From the NCBI GenBank assembly GCA_023436115.1, contig JAEZKQ010000003.1, positions 1 through 64,000 on the forward strand: a stretch of 64,000 bases of DNA. The letters are read 5' to 3'. The stretch is from Bacillota bacterium. Its GTDB lineage: Bacteria > Bacillota > Clostridia > Christensenellales > SZUA-584. The notes beneath the pieces are model-generated. The model saw nothing but the letters and a program-made list of their open reading frames with translations. It ran no database searches and was not told where the DNA came from. Shown piece by piece: positions 33,806 to 42,165 of the stretch (position 1 is the stretch's first letter; each line of letters starts with the position of its first letter). A program made the position numbers and the translations under genes.

Positions 33806-36028
33806 ATGAAGCGCAAGAAAAATAAGCAAACGAAACAAGGCAATGACAACGGCGAACAGCTTGAAGTCATGGCGGAACCAGTTGAATCGGATGATGAACA
33901 GGATGGCCTGATACGGCAAAAATCCAAGAAGAAAAAGCCTAAAAAGAACGGTTCCAAAATTCGCACATCGTCTTTTTTGGGCAACATGAAAATTGCACCC
34001 AAACTGCTGCTCGGATTTCTTGTTATCGCGCTGCTGGCTGCAGCTATGGGCGGCTTCGCTGTTTTGAATATGATGTCGATCAGCGACGCGGCAAATAACA
34101 TGTATGCGAACATGCTGATGCCTGTACAATCGGTCGCGTCACTCTCCGACCTGTTTAATAAAGGCTGCGTCGATTTGAGACAGGCGTTAATGAGCGATGA
34201 TGATGACCTGGATACTTATATATTGCAGCTTGAAACAGACAGCAAGACGTATACATCAACGCTGTCGCTTCTTGAAAGCAAGATATCCAAGGCTGTTATC
34301 GACGATTATCAGTCAATGAAATCTGAGTTCGATATCTATATCGCACTGTTTAAAGAAGCAATCGAGAAAATTAAAAATGGGCAAAAAGACGAAGTCTACA
34401 ATGACATTATGAATTTGGGTGATCTGAAAAAGGCGGAAGGCAAGGTTACAAGTACGCTGAACACCTTAAAGTACGTCATTACAGAAAACTCCACCAATCA
34501 GGATACGCAAACGAAAAAAGCATCGTGGGGAGCCATGAACGTCACCATCGGTGCCACGGGGATTGTGCTGATTCTGTCGGTACTGATTGGTGTGCTGATT
34601 GCCAGAGGCTTCAGCCAACCGATCAAGAGACTCACGCAGCATGTGAAGCGGCTTGCTTTGGGCGATACCGATATCACGCTTTCGGTCTATCCGAGAAAAG
34701 ATGAAATCGGACAGATGCGCGAAGCAATCGGGACGATCACCAAATCGATCAAGGAGCTGGAAATCGACACGTCTATGCTCATTGGTGCGGCCAAGGAAGG
34801 CGATTTGAATGTGCGTGCGGATGTAGACAAGCATCAGGGTATATACCGCGATATCGTTGACGGCTTCAACCAAACGCTGGACGCAACGGTTGTGCCTATC
34901 AAGGAATCGACCGAAGTGCTCTCAGAGCTTGCAGGCGGCAATCTCAATGTGGGTGTATCGGGAGACTTTAAGGGCGATTATTCACTGATTAAGAATGCGC
35001 TCAACTCAACGGTTGAGACCGTGAAACGCTATATTGATGAAGTGGCGAATATCTTAGAGCATGTCGCGCGCGGAGATATGACGGTTAATATCATTTCTGA
35101 ATACAAGGGTGATTTCACCAAACTCAAGGATTCGATCAACAAGAGCGTTGTCGCATTCAACGATGTACTGACCGAGATCGATACAGCGGCGACGCAGGTG
35201 GCTTCCGGTTCCAGACAGGTTTCAGACAGCAGCCAAACGATTTCTCAGGGCGCGACAGAACAAGCGGCAGAAATTGACCAGCTCACATCAACGATCACCG
35301 AAATCGCGGCGCAGGCGGGCCAGAATGCACAGAACGCAAACAACGCAAACGAGCTTGTGAAAGCCGCCAAGACGGATGCCTCCATCGGCAACAGCCAAAT
35401 GGAGAAGATGCAAAACGCGATGGATGAGATCAAAACGGCCTCCGAAAGCATCAGCAAGATTATCAAAGTCATCGACGATATCGCCTTCCAGACGAATATA
35501 CTGGCGCTGAACGCGGCGGTGGAAGCAGCGCGGGCCGGTATGCATGGTAAAGGCTTTGCTGTGGTGGCGGACGAAGTAAGAAATCTCGCGGCAAGAAGCG
35601 CACAGGCCGCCAAAGAAACGACCGAGCTGATCGAAAATTCCATCTCGATCGTCGAATCGGGCACCAAGATTGCGGATCAGACTGCCGATGCGCTGCAAAG
35701 CATTGTGAACGGTGTGGATAAAGCGGCGGAGCTCGTGGCGCAGATCGCCGTGGCGTCCAACGAGCAGGTGATCGGCATCACGCAGATCAACAACAGTATT
35801 GACGGGATGATGCGTGTTGTACAGACCAATTCGGCAACCTCCGAAGAGACGGCAGCCGCGAGCGAGGAGCTTTCAAGCCAGGCCGAGATGCTGCGCGACA
35901 TGGTATCCGGTTTCCAACTCAGAAGCAAAGGCGAAGCCTACATTGGCGGCCGTGAAAACGTGAAAGCCATCGGCACGGAAGCCAAAAAAGAGATTGTTCT
36001 CAGCGACAAAGATTTTGGTAAATATTGA
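33806..36028 (+). CDS. Methyl-accepting chemotaxis protein
   Basis: 740 residues. An unusual cytoplasmic N-terminus of about 65 residues, alternating acidic and Lys-rich (KKKKPKK), precedes the first membrane helix (about 67-90). A four-helix-bundle-like sensor region (about 91-240) and a second helix (about 243-270) follow. Next comes a HAMP domain and two or three further HAMP-like segments (GDLNVRAD, GGNLNVGV, GDMTVNII). The signalling tip is AFQTNILALNAAVEAARAG with GFAVVADEVRNLAARS. TTG 33797 is in frame but too close to GGAGG, so ATG 33806 is chosen. Ligand unknown. No che genes are nearby. Confidence 0.93.
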   Translation: MKRKKNKQTKQGNDNGEQLEVMAEPVESDDEQDGLIRQKSKKKKPKKNGSKIRTSSFLGNMKIAPKLLLGFLVIALLAAAMGGFAVLNMMSISDAANNMYANMLMPVQSVASLSDLFNKGCVDLRQALMSDDDDLDTYILQLETDSKTYTSTLSLLESKISKAVIDDYQSMKSEFDIYIALFKEAIEKIKNGQKDEVYNDIMNLGDLKKAEGKVTSTLNTLKYVITENSTNQDTQTKKASWGAMNVTIGATGIVLILSVLIGVLIARGFSQPIKRLTQHVKRLALGDTDITLSVYPRKDEIGQMREAIGTITKSIKELEIDTSMLIGAAKEGDLNVRADVDKHQGIYRDIVDGFNQTLDATVVPIKESTEVLSELAGGNLNVGVSGDFKGDYSLIKNALNSTVETVKRYIDEVANILEHVARGDMTVNIISEYKGDFTKLKDSINKSVVAFNDVLTEIDTAATQVASGSRQVSDSSQTISQGATEQAAEIDQLTSTITEIAAQAGQNAQNANNANELVKAAKTDASIGNSQMEKMQNAMDEIKTASESISKIIKVIDDIAFQTNILALNAAVEAARAGMHGKGFAVVADEVRNLAARSAQAAKETTELIENSISIVESGTKIADQTADALQSIVNGVDKAAELVAQIAVASNEQVIGITQINNSIDGMMRVVQTNSATSEETAAASEELSSQAEMLRDMVSGFQLRSKGEAYIGGRENVKAIGTEAKKEIVLSDKDFGKY

Positions 36029-36091
36029 TCTATACGGCGGTTTGGTATAACCTTTGGTTTTACGCCAGTTTATAAAAAGATATTTTAAACG

Positions 36092-36126
36092 ATCAGCGCT
36101 CCGAATTGGGGCGCTGATGATTTTTC
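36092..36126 (+). terminator. Terminator after the chemoreceptor gene
   Basis: ATCAGCGCTCC pairs with GGGGCGCTGAT around GAATT, followed by GATTTTTC. Confidence 0.85.
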
Positions 36127-36198
36127 TCGACTAATTTCGGATAACCAAATAATAACGATGCTATAAAAAAAGAAAAGCGGCTGTGATTATATAAAAGA

Positions 36199-37074
36199 TT
36201 AATCTTTTGTTACCAGACGCGCATGAACCACGAAGCGCGCGTTTTCGAAAGAGTAGTCGCAGGTGCTTAAGGTGAGCACCACATCGTCAGTCTGTAGCTC
36301 AATGTCCGTCTGGTGCAGGCTTTTTTGCTGTATCTGATGCAAAAAATCAAGCCACTCGGTATCGTCTTTAAACGTGGTGTCGATATAGTAAAAGTCGGTG
36401 CTTGTCACATAAGTGCTAAACACTTCCCACTCGTAGTCTTTATAGAGCGTGTCAAAACGTATCATGCGGTTTTTTTCGAAGAAATCGGCATCCGCATATT
36501 TGTTCAGGTTATGAAACATGGAGCCGTTTTTCATATTGTGTCCGTAGAGTATATAATGGCCTTTGAGCGGCTGCGACTCAGCGTTGCAGCGGTAATCCAA
36601 AAATACTGCGCCGCTCTTTGATTCCTTGCGGTCGTAACCGTGTTTTAAGTAATAGTCGTTGTCGATGGACTGTGCAACGAGATATCCGATATCCATGGAA
36701 TCAATGCTGACGCGGCCTACGATATCCGGGTTTTCCTTGAGAACCGGCACAAAGCAATCGCGCGGAAACTCCACAACTGACTCGCCTTGTTCAAAAGCGG
36801 CGGCCTCTCCCGGCGGTTCTTCGTTCTTTACGGTACGGTTAAACAGCTCCGTGGCATACTCCGACTCCATCTGTGTGGACATGTCCGCAATCGCGGTCGG
36901 AATAATGCCATACACCACCGTCAGAAAAACGACGAAGCCTATCACAAAAGACCCTATGGCGATGCCGATCTTTGTCATGGTTACGCTGTTCCCTTTCGTT
37001 TTCGCCCGCAGTACCGTTTTCAATTGGGTAAATTCTTTTTTTATCGGGCGGCTAATGTTCTGCCAACCTTGCAC
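36199..37074 (-). CDS. srtB: Class B sortase
   Basis: 291 residues. A cytoplasmic N-terminus of about 40 residues, one membrane helix (about 34-58), then a sortase fold. The catalytic His is in YILYGHNMKNGSMFHNL, Cys in VVLTLSTCDYS and Arg in ENARFVVHARLV. The extra helix near DTEWLDFLHQIQQKS is a class B trait. The start is GTG with AAGGAG six bases upstream. The enzyme attaches proteins to the wall or pilins to each other. No sorting-signal substrate lies beside it. The InlB-repeat protein at the window start is a possible but unproven client. Confidence 0.92.
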   Translation of the reverse strand: MQGWQNISRPIKKEFTQLKTVLRAKTKGNSVTMTKIGIAIGSFVIGFVVFLTVVYGIIPTAIADMSTQMESEYATELFNRTVKNEEPPGEAAAFEQGESVVEFPRDCFVPVLKENPDIVGRVSIDSMDIGYLVAQSIDNDYYLKHGYDRKESKSGAVFLDYRCNAESQPLKGHYILYGHNMKNGSMFHNLNKYADADFFEKNRMIRFDTLYKDYEWEVFSTYVTSTDFYYIDTTFKDDTEWLDFLHQIQQKSLHQTDIELQTDDVVLTLSTCDYSFENARFVVHARLVTKD

Positions 37075-37209
37075 TTGTGTCTCCTTATCCTTGTCTTTTT
37101 AGGTGACATTAAGTATGGCTATAAGCCCTGTTTTTATTCACAGAGCGACTTTAATCTATATGCATAGAGTGAAAAGAATATGTGGCAGGGTATAAAACTA
37201 GTGCGGGCT

Positions 37210-37240
37210 CAACAAAAAAACAGCCCAAAGGCTGTTTTAT
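37210..37240 (-). terminator. Terminator of the GNAT/VOC pair
   Basis: On the minus strand AAAACAGCC-TTTG-GGCTGTTTT followed by a T run. It lies downstream of the GNAT gene. Confidence 0.8.
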
Positions 37241-37400
37241 AAATAGATATGTGAAAAAGTCTTATTTATCTTTGATAAAAGAAGCGAATCTCGGGTTGCT
37301 TACGCAAAATATGGGGCGGGAAATATTGTCTGTATGCAAACACCGACAAAAATGCTTTTGTTTAGGCAGTTGGCAGAGGAGAGATTTCCCCACATCTTGC

Positions 37401-37901
37401 TTATTTCATGTTATTATGCCATGTTTTCAAGAATATCAGCGTATCTGAGTAATGGCCGTCTTTGTCGCGGTAACCCCCGGGCACGGTGCCCAGCACCGCA
37501 AACCCCAGCTTTAAATACAGCGCGATGGCTGTGGTATTGGTTGCCACCACGGCGTTGAACTGTAAGCCCCGAAAACCTGCTTGCTTGGCACGAGCGATGC
37601 AGTCTTCCACCAGCGCGCGGCCGATACCCATGCCGCGGCAGCCTTCCTTGACCGCATACGACGCGTTGGCGATATGCGCGCAGCGGCCTATATTGTTGGG
37701 GTGCAGAATATACACCCCCACCACCTCATCGCCGCTATGCGCGCAAACCGTTTTGGTCTGTGCGCAGAACATGTCCCATGCCTGCTGCTCGCTCAATATC
37801 GCGTCGCCCGGGAAACTGTCTCCGGCTTCCACCACTGCGTTCCATATAGCCGCCGCCTGCGGCAAGTCTTTTCTTTCAATCTCCTTGAGTATAAGACCCA
37901 T
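37401..37901 (-). CDS. GNAT-family N-acetyltransferase (phosphinothricin-acetyltransferase-like)
   Basis: 166 residues. The core is SYAVKEGCRGMGIGRALVEDCIARA (acetyl-CoA loop RGMGIG), followed by LQFNAVVATNTTAIALYLKLGFAVLGTVPGGYRDKDG. This pattern is typical of PAT/YncA-like acetyltransferases. It follows the VOC-family gene by about 20 nt on the same strand and is probably co-transcribed. Substrate unknown. Confidence 0.87.
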   Translation of the reverse strand: MGLILKEIERKDLPQAAAIWNAVVEAGDSFPGDAILSEQQAWDMFCAQTKTVCAHSGDEVVGVYILHPNNIGRCAHIANASYAVKEGCRGMGIGRALVEDCIARAKQAGFRGLQFNAVVATNTTAIALYLKLGFAVLGTVPGGYRDKDGHYSDTLIFLKTWHNNMK

Positions 37902-37920
37902 TTTTGCGACCTCTTATCTT

Positions 37921-38277
37921 TTATTTTAGTTCGACGAACTGCACAGACAGCCCGTCCGGATCCTGCACGAAGAAAAAGCGGGTTTTGGGATTGGGCGACA
38001 TCGGCTCTCTGTATATCGCGATTCCCTTCTCCTTCACAAACTTAAGCTGAGCGTCCAGATCGTCCACCGTGAAACCGATTGAAATACCTTGGCCCTGATA
38101 GACCTCGCCGCCGCCCCCGCCGATCAATTCCAGCTTTGTTTCACCGCTGCCCAAAAAAGCGATCTCCATCGCCCCCGCGCCAAAGCGCTGCGCTACCTTT
38201 AAACCCACAATTTCCTCATAAAACTTGATCGATGCATCAATATCCTTCACATGCACCGTACACCAACAAAAACTCAT
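37921..38277 (-). CDS. VOC-family (glyoxalase/bleomycin-resistance fold) protein
   Basis: 118 residues, one vicinal-oxygen-chelate domain with two beta-alpha-beta-beta-beta modules. Module one begins CTVHVKDIDASIKFYEEIVGLKV. Module two is SIGFTVDDLDAQLKFVKEKG and ends FFVQDPDGLSVQFVELK. Candidate metal ligands are His9 in TVHV, Glu in LELIG and the final Glu in QFVE. It could be a glyoxalase I-like lyase. The exact reaction is unclear. Confidence 0.85.
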   Translation of the reverse strand: MSFCWCTVHVKDIDASIKFYEEIVGLKVAQRFGAGAMEIAFLGSGETKLELIGGGGGEVYQGQGISIGFTVDDLDAQLKFVKEKGIAIYREPMSPNPKTRFFFVQDPDGLSVQFVELK

Positions 38278-38449
38278 TTTCCCTTTCTATTCAATTTCTC
38301 ACAAAGTGTCAATAAACTATTCAATATTCATTCTTGGGCAAGACGAGGCTATGATTTACCCCTCGCGAAGCCCATTCTTTGCGGTTTTTCGACAATATCA
38401 TTTGCATTCTACCATTATGATATCCTTTGCTCAATAAACTAAAAAATGC

Positions 38450-38515
38450 TTGACATATATCACATCGTGATGTACGCTATATATATCACGCCGTAATATA
38501 TTTAGGCGTGATACA
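38450..38515 (+). promoter_or_regulatory. padR promoter and operator repeats
   Basis: TTGACA at 38450-38455 is followed by the palindrome ATCAC-ATC-GTGAT (38459-38471). A second similar dyad ATCACGCCGTAAT (38485-38497) follows, then a half-site GGCGTGAT. Repeated ATCAC/GTGAT half-sites over the promoter suggest autoregulation by the PadR protein encoded next. Confidence 0.7.
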
Positions 38516-38525
38516 GGAGGTGCAC

Positions 38526-38843
38526 ATGGATATCTCAAAAGCGAGAAACCGCTACATTCCGATGAGCGAGACTATGCTGTATATACTGCTTTCACTGCGT
38601 GAGGAGCGCCACGGCTACGGCATCATGCAGCACGTGAAAGCGCTCACCAATGGCCGCATCGTACTGGGCGCCGGCACGATATACCAGAGCATCGGCAAGC
38701 TGGAAGGCGACGGCCTGATACATGCCGGACGCGAGGAAGACCGTAAGAAATATTATACCATAACAGCACTGGGGCTTACGATACTGCAAGAGGAAGCGGC
38801 ACGAATCAAGGAAGTTTATCACCATTTGGAGGAACTGTTATGA
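38526..38843 (+). CDS. PadR-family transcriptional regulator
   Basis: 105 residues from ATG 38526 (GGAGGTG just upstream). The winged helix (MSETMLYILLSLREERHGYGIMQHVKALTNGRIVLGAGTIYQSIGKLEGDGLIHAG..RKKYYTITALG) is the full PadR domain with a short C-terminal dimer helix (subfamily 2). The stop overlaps the DUF2812 gene. PadR/DUF2812 pairs are common in Clostridia. Confidence 0.93.
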   Translation: MDISKARNRYIPMSETMLYILLSLREERHGYGIMQHVKALTNGRIVLGAGTIYQSIGKLEGDGLIHAGREEDRKKYYTITALGLTILQEEAARIKEVYHHLEELL

Positions 38844-39376
38844 AAACAGAAAGGAAAACACGTTGGCTGACGGCATTTCGATACGTCGTCCCCGCCGATT
38901 ACGAGAACTGGTTCGAGCACATGGCGGCAGATGGCTGGCATCCGGTCAAGGTGGGCCAGTGGAGCAGTATTGCCATGCATTTTGAAAAGGGTACGCCCAA
39001 AACCTACCGCTACGTGGCGGATATACAGCCCATGCCCAAAAAGGACTATCGCCAGATCTATGAGGAATTCGGCTGGGAGTTCGTGGGGCAGATGGCGAGC
39101 ATGATGGTTTGGCGGCGCGAATACACAGATGAACGCCCCGAATCCTTCAGCGACGCGGCAAGCCGACGAGACCGCAACAAGCGTTTCATTGGCGCGGCCA
39201 GCGTGTCATTTATCTTGTTCACACTGGGTGCGCTGGCCTCACTGGGCGCTACCGTATTCGCACAGCTGCCTGATGCCAAACGGCTCGAGCTTGGCATAGA
39301 AACCGCGTTTTTGTTTGTGTTGGCAATTGCAATGGGGCTGGTGCTGCTCAAGATGAAGAGGAACATCGAGAAATGA
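38840..39376 (+). CDS. DUF2812 membrane protein
   Basis: 178 residues. The soluble N-terminal half has the DUF2812 signature (YENWFEHMAADGWHPVKVGQWSSIAMHFEKG and YRQIYEEFGWEFVGQMASMMVWRRE). Two C-terminal membrane helices follow (about 115-137 and 148-170). It overlaps padR by 4 nt. These proteins are thought to act with the PadR regulator. The molecular role is unknown. Confidence 0.9.
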   Translation: MKTERKTRWLTAFRYVVPADYENWFEHMAADGWHPVKVGQWSSIAMHFEKGTPKTYRYVADIQPMPKKDYRQIYEEFGWEFVGQMASMMVWRREYTDERPESFSDAASRRDRNKRFIGAASVSFILFTLGALASLGATVFAQLPDAKRLELGIETAFLFVLAIAMGLVLLKMKRNIEK

Positions 39377-39412
39377 AATGGGCTACCCGCCGCAGAAACG
39401 TTAATGAAAAGT

Positions 39413-39452
39413 GGACTGTTTCAAAGATACGTGTTTGAAGCAGTCCTTTTTT
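39413..39452 (+). terminator. Terminator of padR-DUF2812
   Basis: GGACTGTTTCAAA pairs with TTTGAAGCAGTCC, followed by TTTTTTATT. Confidence 0.88.
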
Positions 39453-39462
39453 ATTGTTACAA

Positions 39463-39819
39463 TTACAGTAGCGCCTTTCCCCATTCCTGCTCGTTAAACC
39501 CCACCAGCACCTTGTCCCCGGCCGCCACGATGGGGCGCTTCACCAGCATGCCGTCCGAAGCCAGCAGGGATATTTGCTCATCGTCGCTCATGCCGCTAAG
39601 TCGCGAAGATAGGGCCATTGAGCGGTAACGCTGGCCGCTGGTATTAAAGAAGCGTTTTAAAGGCAAGCCGCTTTTACCGTGCCATTCCTTAAGCTCGGCT
39701 TTGGTCGGGTTGTCGGTTTTGATATCGCGCAGCGTATAAGCAATACTGTGCGCGTCCAGCCAGGCCTGCGCTCTGCGGCAGGTGGTGCAGCGCGGATAAC
39801 AGATAAATGAAAGGCTCAT
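39463..39819 (-). CDS. ArsC/Spx-family thioredoxin-fold protein
   Basis: 118 residues from ATG 39819, which has AAGGAG upstream. A GTG at 39837 is in frame but overlaps that site. CYPRCTTCRRAQAWLD carries a CxxC redox pair at about residues 10-13. KTDNPTKAELKEWHGKSGLPLKRFFNTSGQRYR and LVKRPIVAAGDKVLVGFNEQEW are typical of Spx/YffB proteins. It could be a Spx-like regulator or an ArsC-like reductase. The sequence does not decide. Confidence 0.85.
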   Translation of the reverse strand: MSLSFICYPRCTTCRRAQAWLDAHSIAYTLRDIKTDNPTKAELKEWHGKSGLPLKRFFNTSGQRYRSMALSSRLSGMSDDEQISLLASDGMLVKRPIVAAGDKVLVGFNEQEWGKALL

Positions 39820-39960
39820 ATGCTTCTCCTTGTTCACGTTTGCTTTATTATACCATACAAACGCATTTAGATTATATCACCCCTTTTACTCATATTATGT
39901 TAAACCTTACGGCACAGATGACCGATATTACATGAAAGGCATATTTTTAGGAGGCAGGCA

Positions 39961-40359
39961 ATGGAATGGACACAGGATCTGTCGGTAGGAGTTGCGGAAA
40001 TTGACGAACAGCATAAAGAGCTGATTCGGCGTATGAACAATTTTTTCGACGCCATGAAGAACACGAACAAAGAGCAGGAAATTTATAAGATGCTGGATTT
40101 TCTATCGGAATACGTCGTCACGCATTTTCGGGATGAGGAAGCATTTCAGCAGCGCTGCGGATATCCGAAATTCGACGAGCACCGCAAAATGCATCAGGAT
40201 TTTATAGGCGACGTGAAACAAATGCGTTCCGACTTGGAGAAAACCGGCTTTACCGCCGCCACCAATGCGCTGATTGCCACCACACTGGTTTCCTGGCTCA
40301 CGCTGCATATCAGAAAAGCCGATAAGGAAATCGGTGCGTTCGTACGCACAAAAGCATAA
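39961..40359 (+). CDS. Bacteriohemerythrin, copy 1
   Basis: 132 residues, a four-helix di-iron protein. Ligands appear in order: His in DEQHKEL, His and Glu in VVTHFRDEEAFQQ, two His in FDEHRKMHQDF, and His/Asp in WLTLHIRKADKEIG. It begins MEWTQDLSVGVAEID, the usual bacteriohemerythrin start, after AGGAGG. Such proteins bind O2 reversibly and may sense, store or scavenge it. The neighbour is a paralog 21 nt downstream. Confidence 0.93.
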   Translation: MEWTQDLSVGVAEIDEQHKELIRRMNNFFDAMKNTNKEQEIYKMLDFLSEYVVTHFRDEEAFQQRCGYPKFDEHRKMHQDFIGDVKQMRSDLEKTGFTAATNALIATTLVSWLTLHIRKADKEIGAFVRTKA

Positions 40360-40380
40360 AAAATCAGGAGGACAATGCAA

Positions 40381-40776
40381 ATGGAATGGACAACAGATTT
40401 GACCGTGGGAGTGGGGATGATCGACGAACAGCACAAAGAGCTGATCAACCGTATGAACGCATTTTTCGATTCGATGAAGAACGGTGACAAACAGCAAAGA
40501 GTGCTCGAGATGATCTCGTTTCTGGAAGACTATGTGATATCTCATTTCAGCGACGAGGAAAAGCTGCAGCTGAGCAGCGGTTATCCGCTCTACAAGGAAC
40601 ATAAAAAGCTGCACACGGATTTTATTAACGATATCAAACAAATGCGAAAAGATATCGAAACAACCGGCTTTACGGTGGCCACAGCTTCGCTGATGGGTTC
40701 CACGCTGGTGTCCTGGCTCACGCTGCATATCAAAAAGGTAGACAAGGGCTTGGGCGCACACATACTCAGCAAATAA
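40381..40776 (+). CDS. Bacteriohemerythrin, copy 2
   Basis: 131 residues, clearly duplicated from copy 1 (MEWTTDLTVGVGMIDEQHKELINRMNAFFDSMKNG). The ligand set is complete: DEQHKEL, VISHFSDEEKLQL, YKEHKKLHTDF, WLTLHIKKVDKGLG. ATG 40375 is also possible, but 40381 matches the sister copy. The surface residues differ between copies, so they may have separated roles. Both probably lie on one transcript. Confidence 0.92.
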   Translation: MEWTTDLTVGVGMIDEQHKELINRMNAFFDSMKNGDKQQRVLEMISFLEDYVISHFSDEEKLQLSSGYPLYKEHKKLHTDFINDIKQMRKDIETTGFTVATASLMGSTLVSWLTLHIKKVDKGLGAHILSK

Positions 40777-40827
40777 ACGGCTATTTCCGGCGGCCGGCAA
40801 AAACTGCTGACCGCCGGGTAAATATCT

Positions 40828-40976
40828 CATTCTTTCCAGTTCTCCGGAAAACCTTGCCCCGGCCAAACTTCAGTTTCAGGGTGCTTTTTAATATAATCCT
40901 TAATTCTTTGGCCGTCTTTTGATCCTGATCTCTATCCGCCGAAGACGTCCCCGAACCCACGCCGCATGTGAAACAT
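40828..40976 (-). pseudogene. Small ORF interrupted by an in-frame amber codon
   Basis: On the minus strand one frame reads MFHMRRGFGDVFGG, then TAG (40934-40932), then RSGSKDGQRIKDYIKKHPETEVW and PGQGFPENWKE before the true stop. The two halves read like one small soluble protein of about 48 residues with a point nonsense mutation. AAAAGGGC precedes the ATG. I do not recognise the family. Confidence 0.4.
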
Positions 40977-41044
40977 GCCCTTTTAAATAGCCTTGCGCAG
41001 ATACTGCCAATGGCTTTGATCGCCATAATTCAAGAGAAAATATA

Positions 41045-41135
41045 AAAGGCACAGAGTACTTTGGATGCAATTCGATACTCCGCGCCTTTATTGATTATGG
41101 GTGTTTTAAAAAGCAGAAGAACACCTGCTTTTTAT
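41045..41135. terminator. Hairpins downstream of the Gfo/Idh gene
   Basis: AAAAAGCAG..CTGCTTTTT (about 41109-41135) is a bidirectional terminator after the minus-strand oxidoreductase. A longer imperfect hairpin (GGCACAGAGTA..TACTCCGCGCC) precedes it. Confidence 0.65.
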
Positions 41136-41142
41136 GACGTTT

Positions 41143-42144
41143 TTAGTCCGCGTCGTAAACAACGCCCCACTGCTTACGCAGTCTGTCCAGCATATGCGCG
41201 ATTTTGATTGTTTCGTCCAGCGGCATCTCGGGGGCTTCTTTAAGACCCTGCCTAAAGTAATCCTGAACGGCCTGCGCTTCGTATTGAAAGCCTGTGGCTG
41301 CATAAGGCTGGTCAAACACCTCGCGTTCGCCCGTAAAATCGGCCCAATGGCTGCCGGAAAGCCACAGCTCGGCGTGGTCAGTGTGCCACCAGCCCTCTCT
41401 GAGCTTCACAGTCCCTTCACTGCCGTTAATAATCACCTGATTGTCCATCTTTAAACTGATACCGCTGCTCAGCACCGCGATACGTCCGTCGGCATACTTG
41501 AATGTGAAGGAGTTATATTCATCGATGCCATTGTCCACAAACGCCGTGGACGTCACCTCAACGGGATCGCTGCCAAACATGGAGAATGTGAGCGCCAGCG
41601 GATAGATACCCACGTCCATGACCGCACCGCCCGCCATCTCCCGTGAAAAGCGCCACTGCCCGCGGTCGCTGCTGCCGTCGTAGCCAAACGCCGCACGTAT
41701 CATTCGGGGTTTGCCGATCCGCCCCGACTGCACCCATTCGCGCGCCTGTTTATAAGCCGGGAAAAACCGCGTCCACATGCCTTCCATAAAAAACACGTTT
41801 TTCTCACGCGCCTTGACCACCATGGCTTCGGTTTCCCGCGCGTTCACACCCAGAGGCTTTTCACACAGCACCGCATATCCCGCGTCCATATACAAAAGCG
41901 CGTTGCTCAAATGCTCGGTGTGCGGCGTACCGATATACACGATGTCCACATTTGCGTCGTTTGCCATGTCCTCATAGCTGCCGTAGCTTTTATTCGCACC
42001 GAATCTGTCTGCAAAGGCTTTTGCTCGTGCTGCGTCACGCGAGGCCACAGCCTCGATATGCGCATCCTCAAGCTGCTGCAGCCCTTGCGCAAACTGGGCT
42101 GAGATATTGCCCGTACCCACGATGCCCCATCTGATTTTGTTCAT
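41143..42144 (-). CDS. Gfo/Idh/MocA-family NAD(P)-dependent oxidoreductase
   Basis: 333 residues. The N-terminal Rossmann domain starts IRWGIVGTGNISAQFAQGL. The catalytic-site motif is AVLCEKPLGVNARE (Lys of EKP). A C-terminal alpha/beta substrate domain includes GGAVMDVGIYPLALTFSMFG, whose Asp/His-like position lines the active site. Members oxidise sugars or related diols. AAAAGGAGG precedes the ATG. It lies 21 nt after the DeoR regulator, so a sugar-derived substrate is likely. Confidence 0.92.
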   Translation of the reverse strand: MNKIRWGIVGTGNISAQFAQGLQQLEDAHIEAVASRDAARAKAFADRFGANKSYGSYEDMANDANVDIVYIGTPHTEHLSNALLYMDAGYAVLCEKPLGVNARETEAMVVKAREKNVFFMEGMWTRFFPAYKQAREWVQSGRIGKPRMIRAAFGYDGSSDRGQWRFSREMAGGAVMDVGIYPLALTFSMFGSDPVEVTSTAFVDNGIDEYNSFTFKYADGRIAVLSSGISLKMDNQVIINGSEGTVKLREGWWHTDHAELWLSGSHWADFTGEREVFDQPYAATGFQYEAQAVQDYFRQGLKEAPEMPLDETIKIAHMLDRLRKQWGVVYDAD

Positions 42145-42165
42145 GTGTGCCTCCTTTTCTCCCGT

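Noticed and set aside
40102..40866. 254-codon frame on the minus strand with an internal repeat
   Set aside because: It spans both hemerythrin genes in antisense. The repeat arises from the gene duplication.
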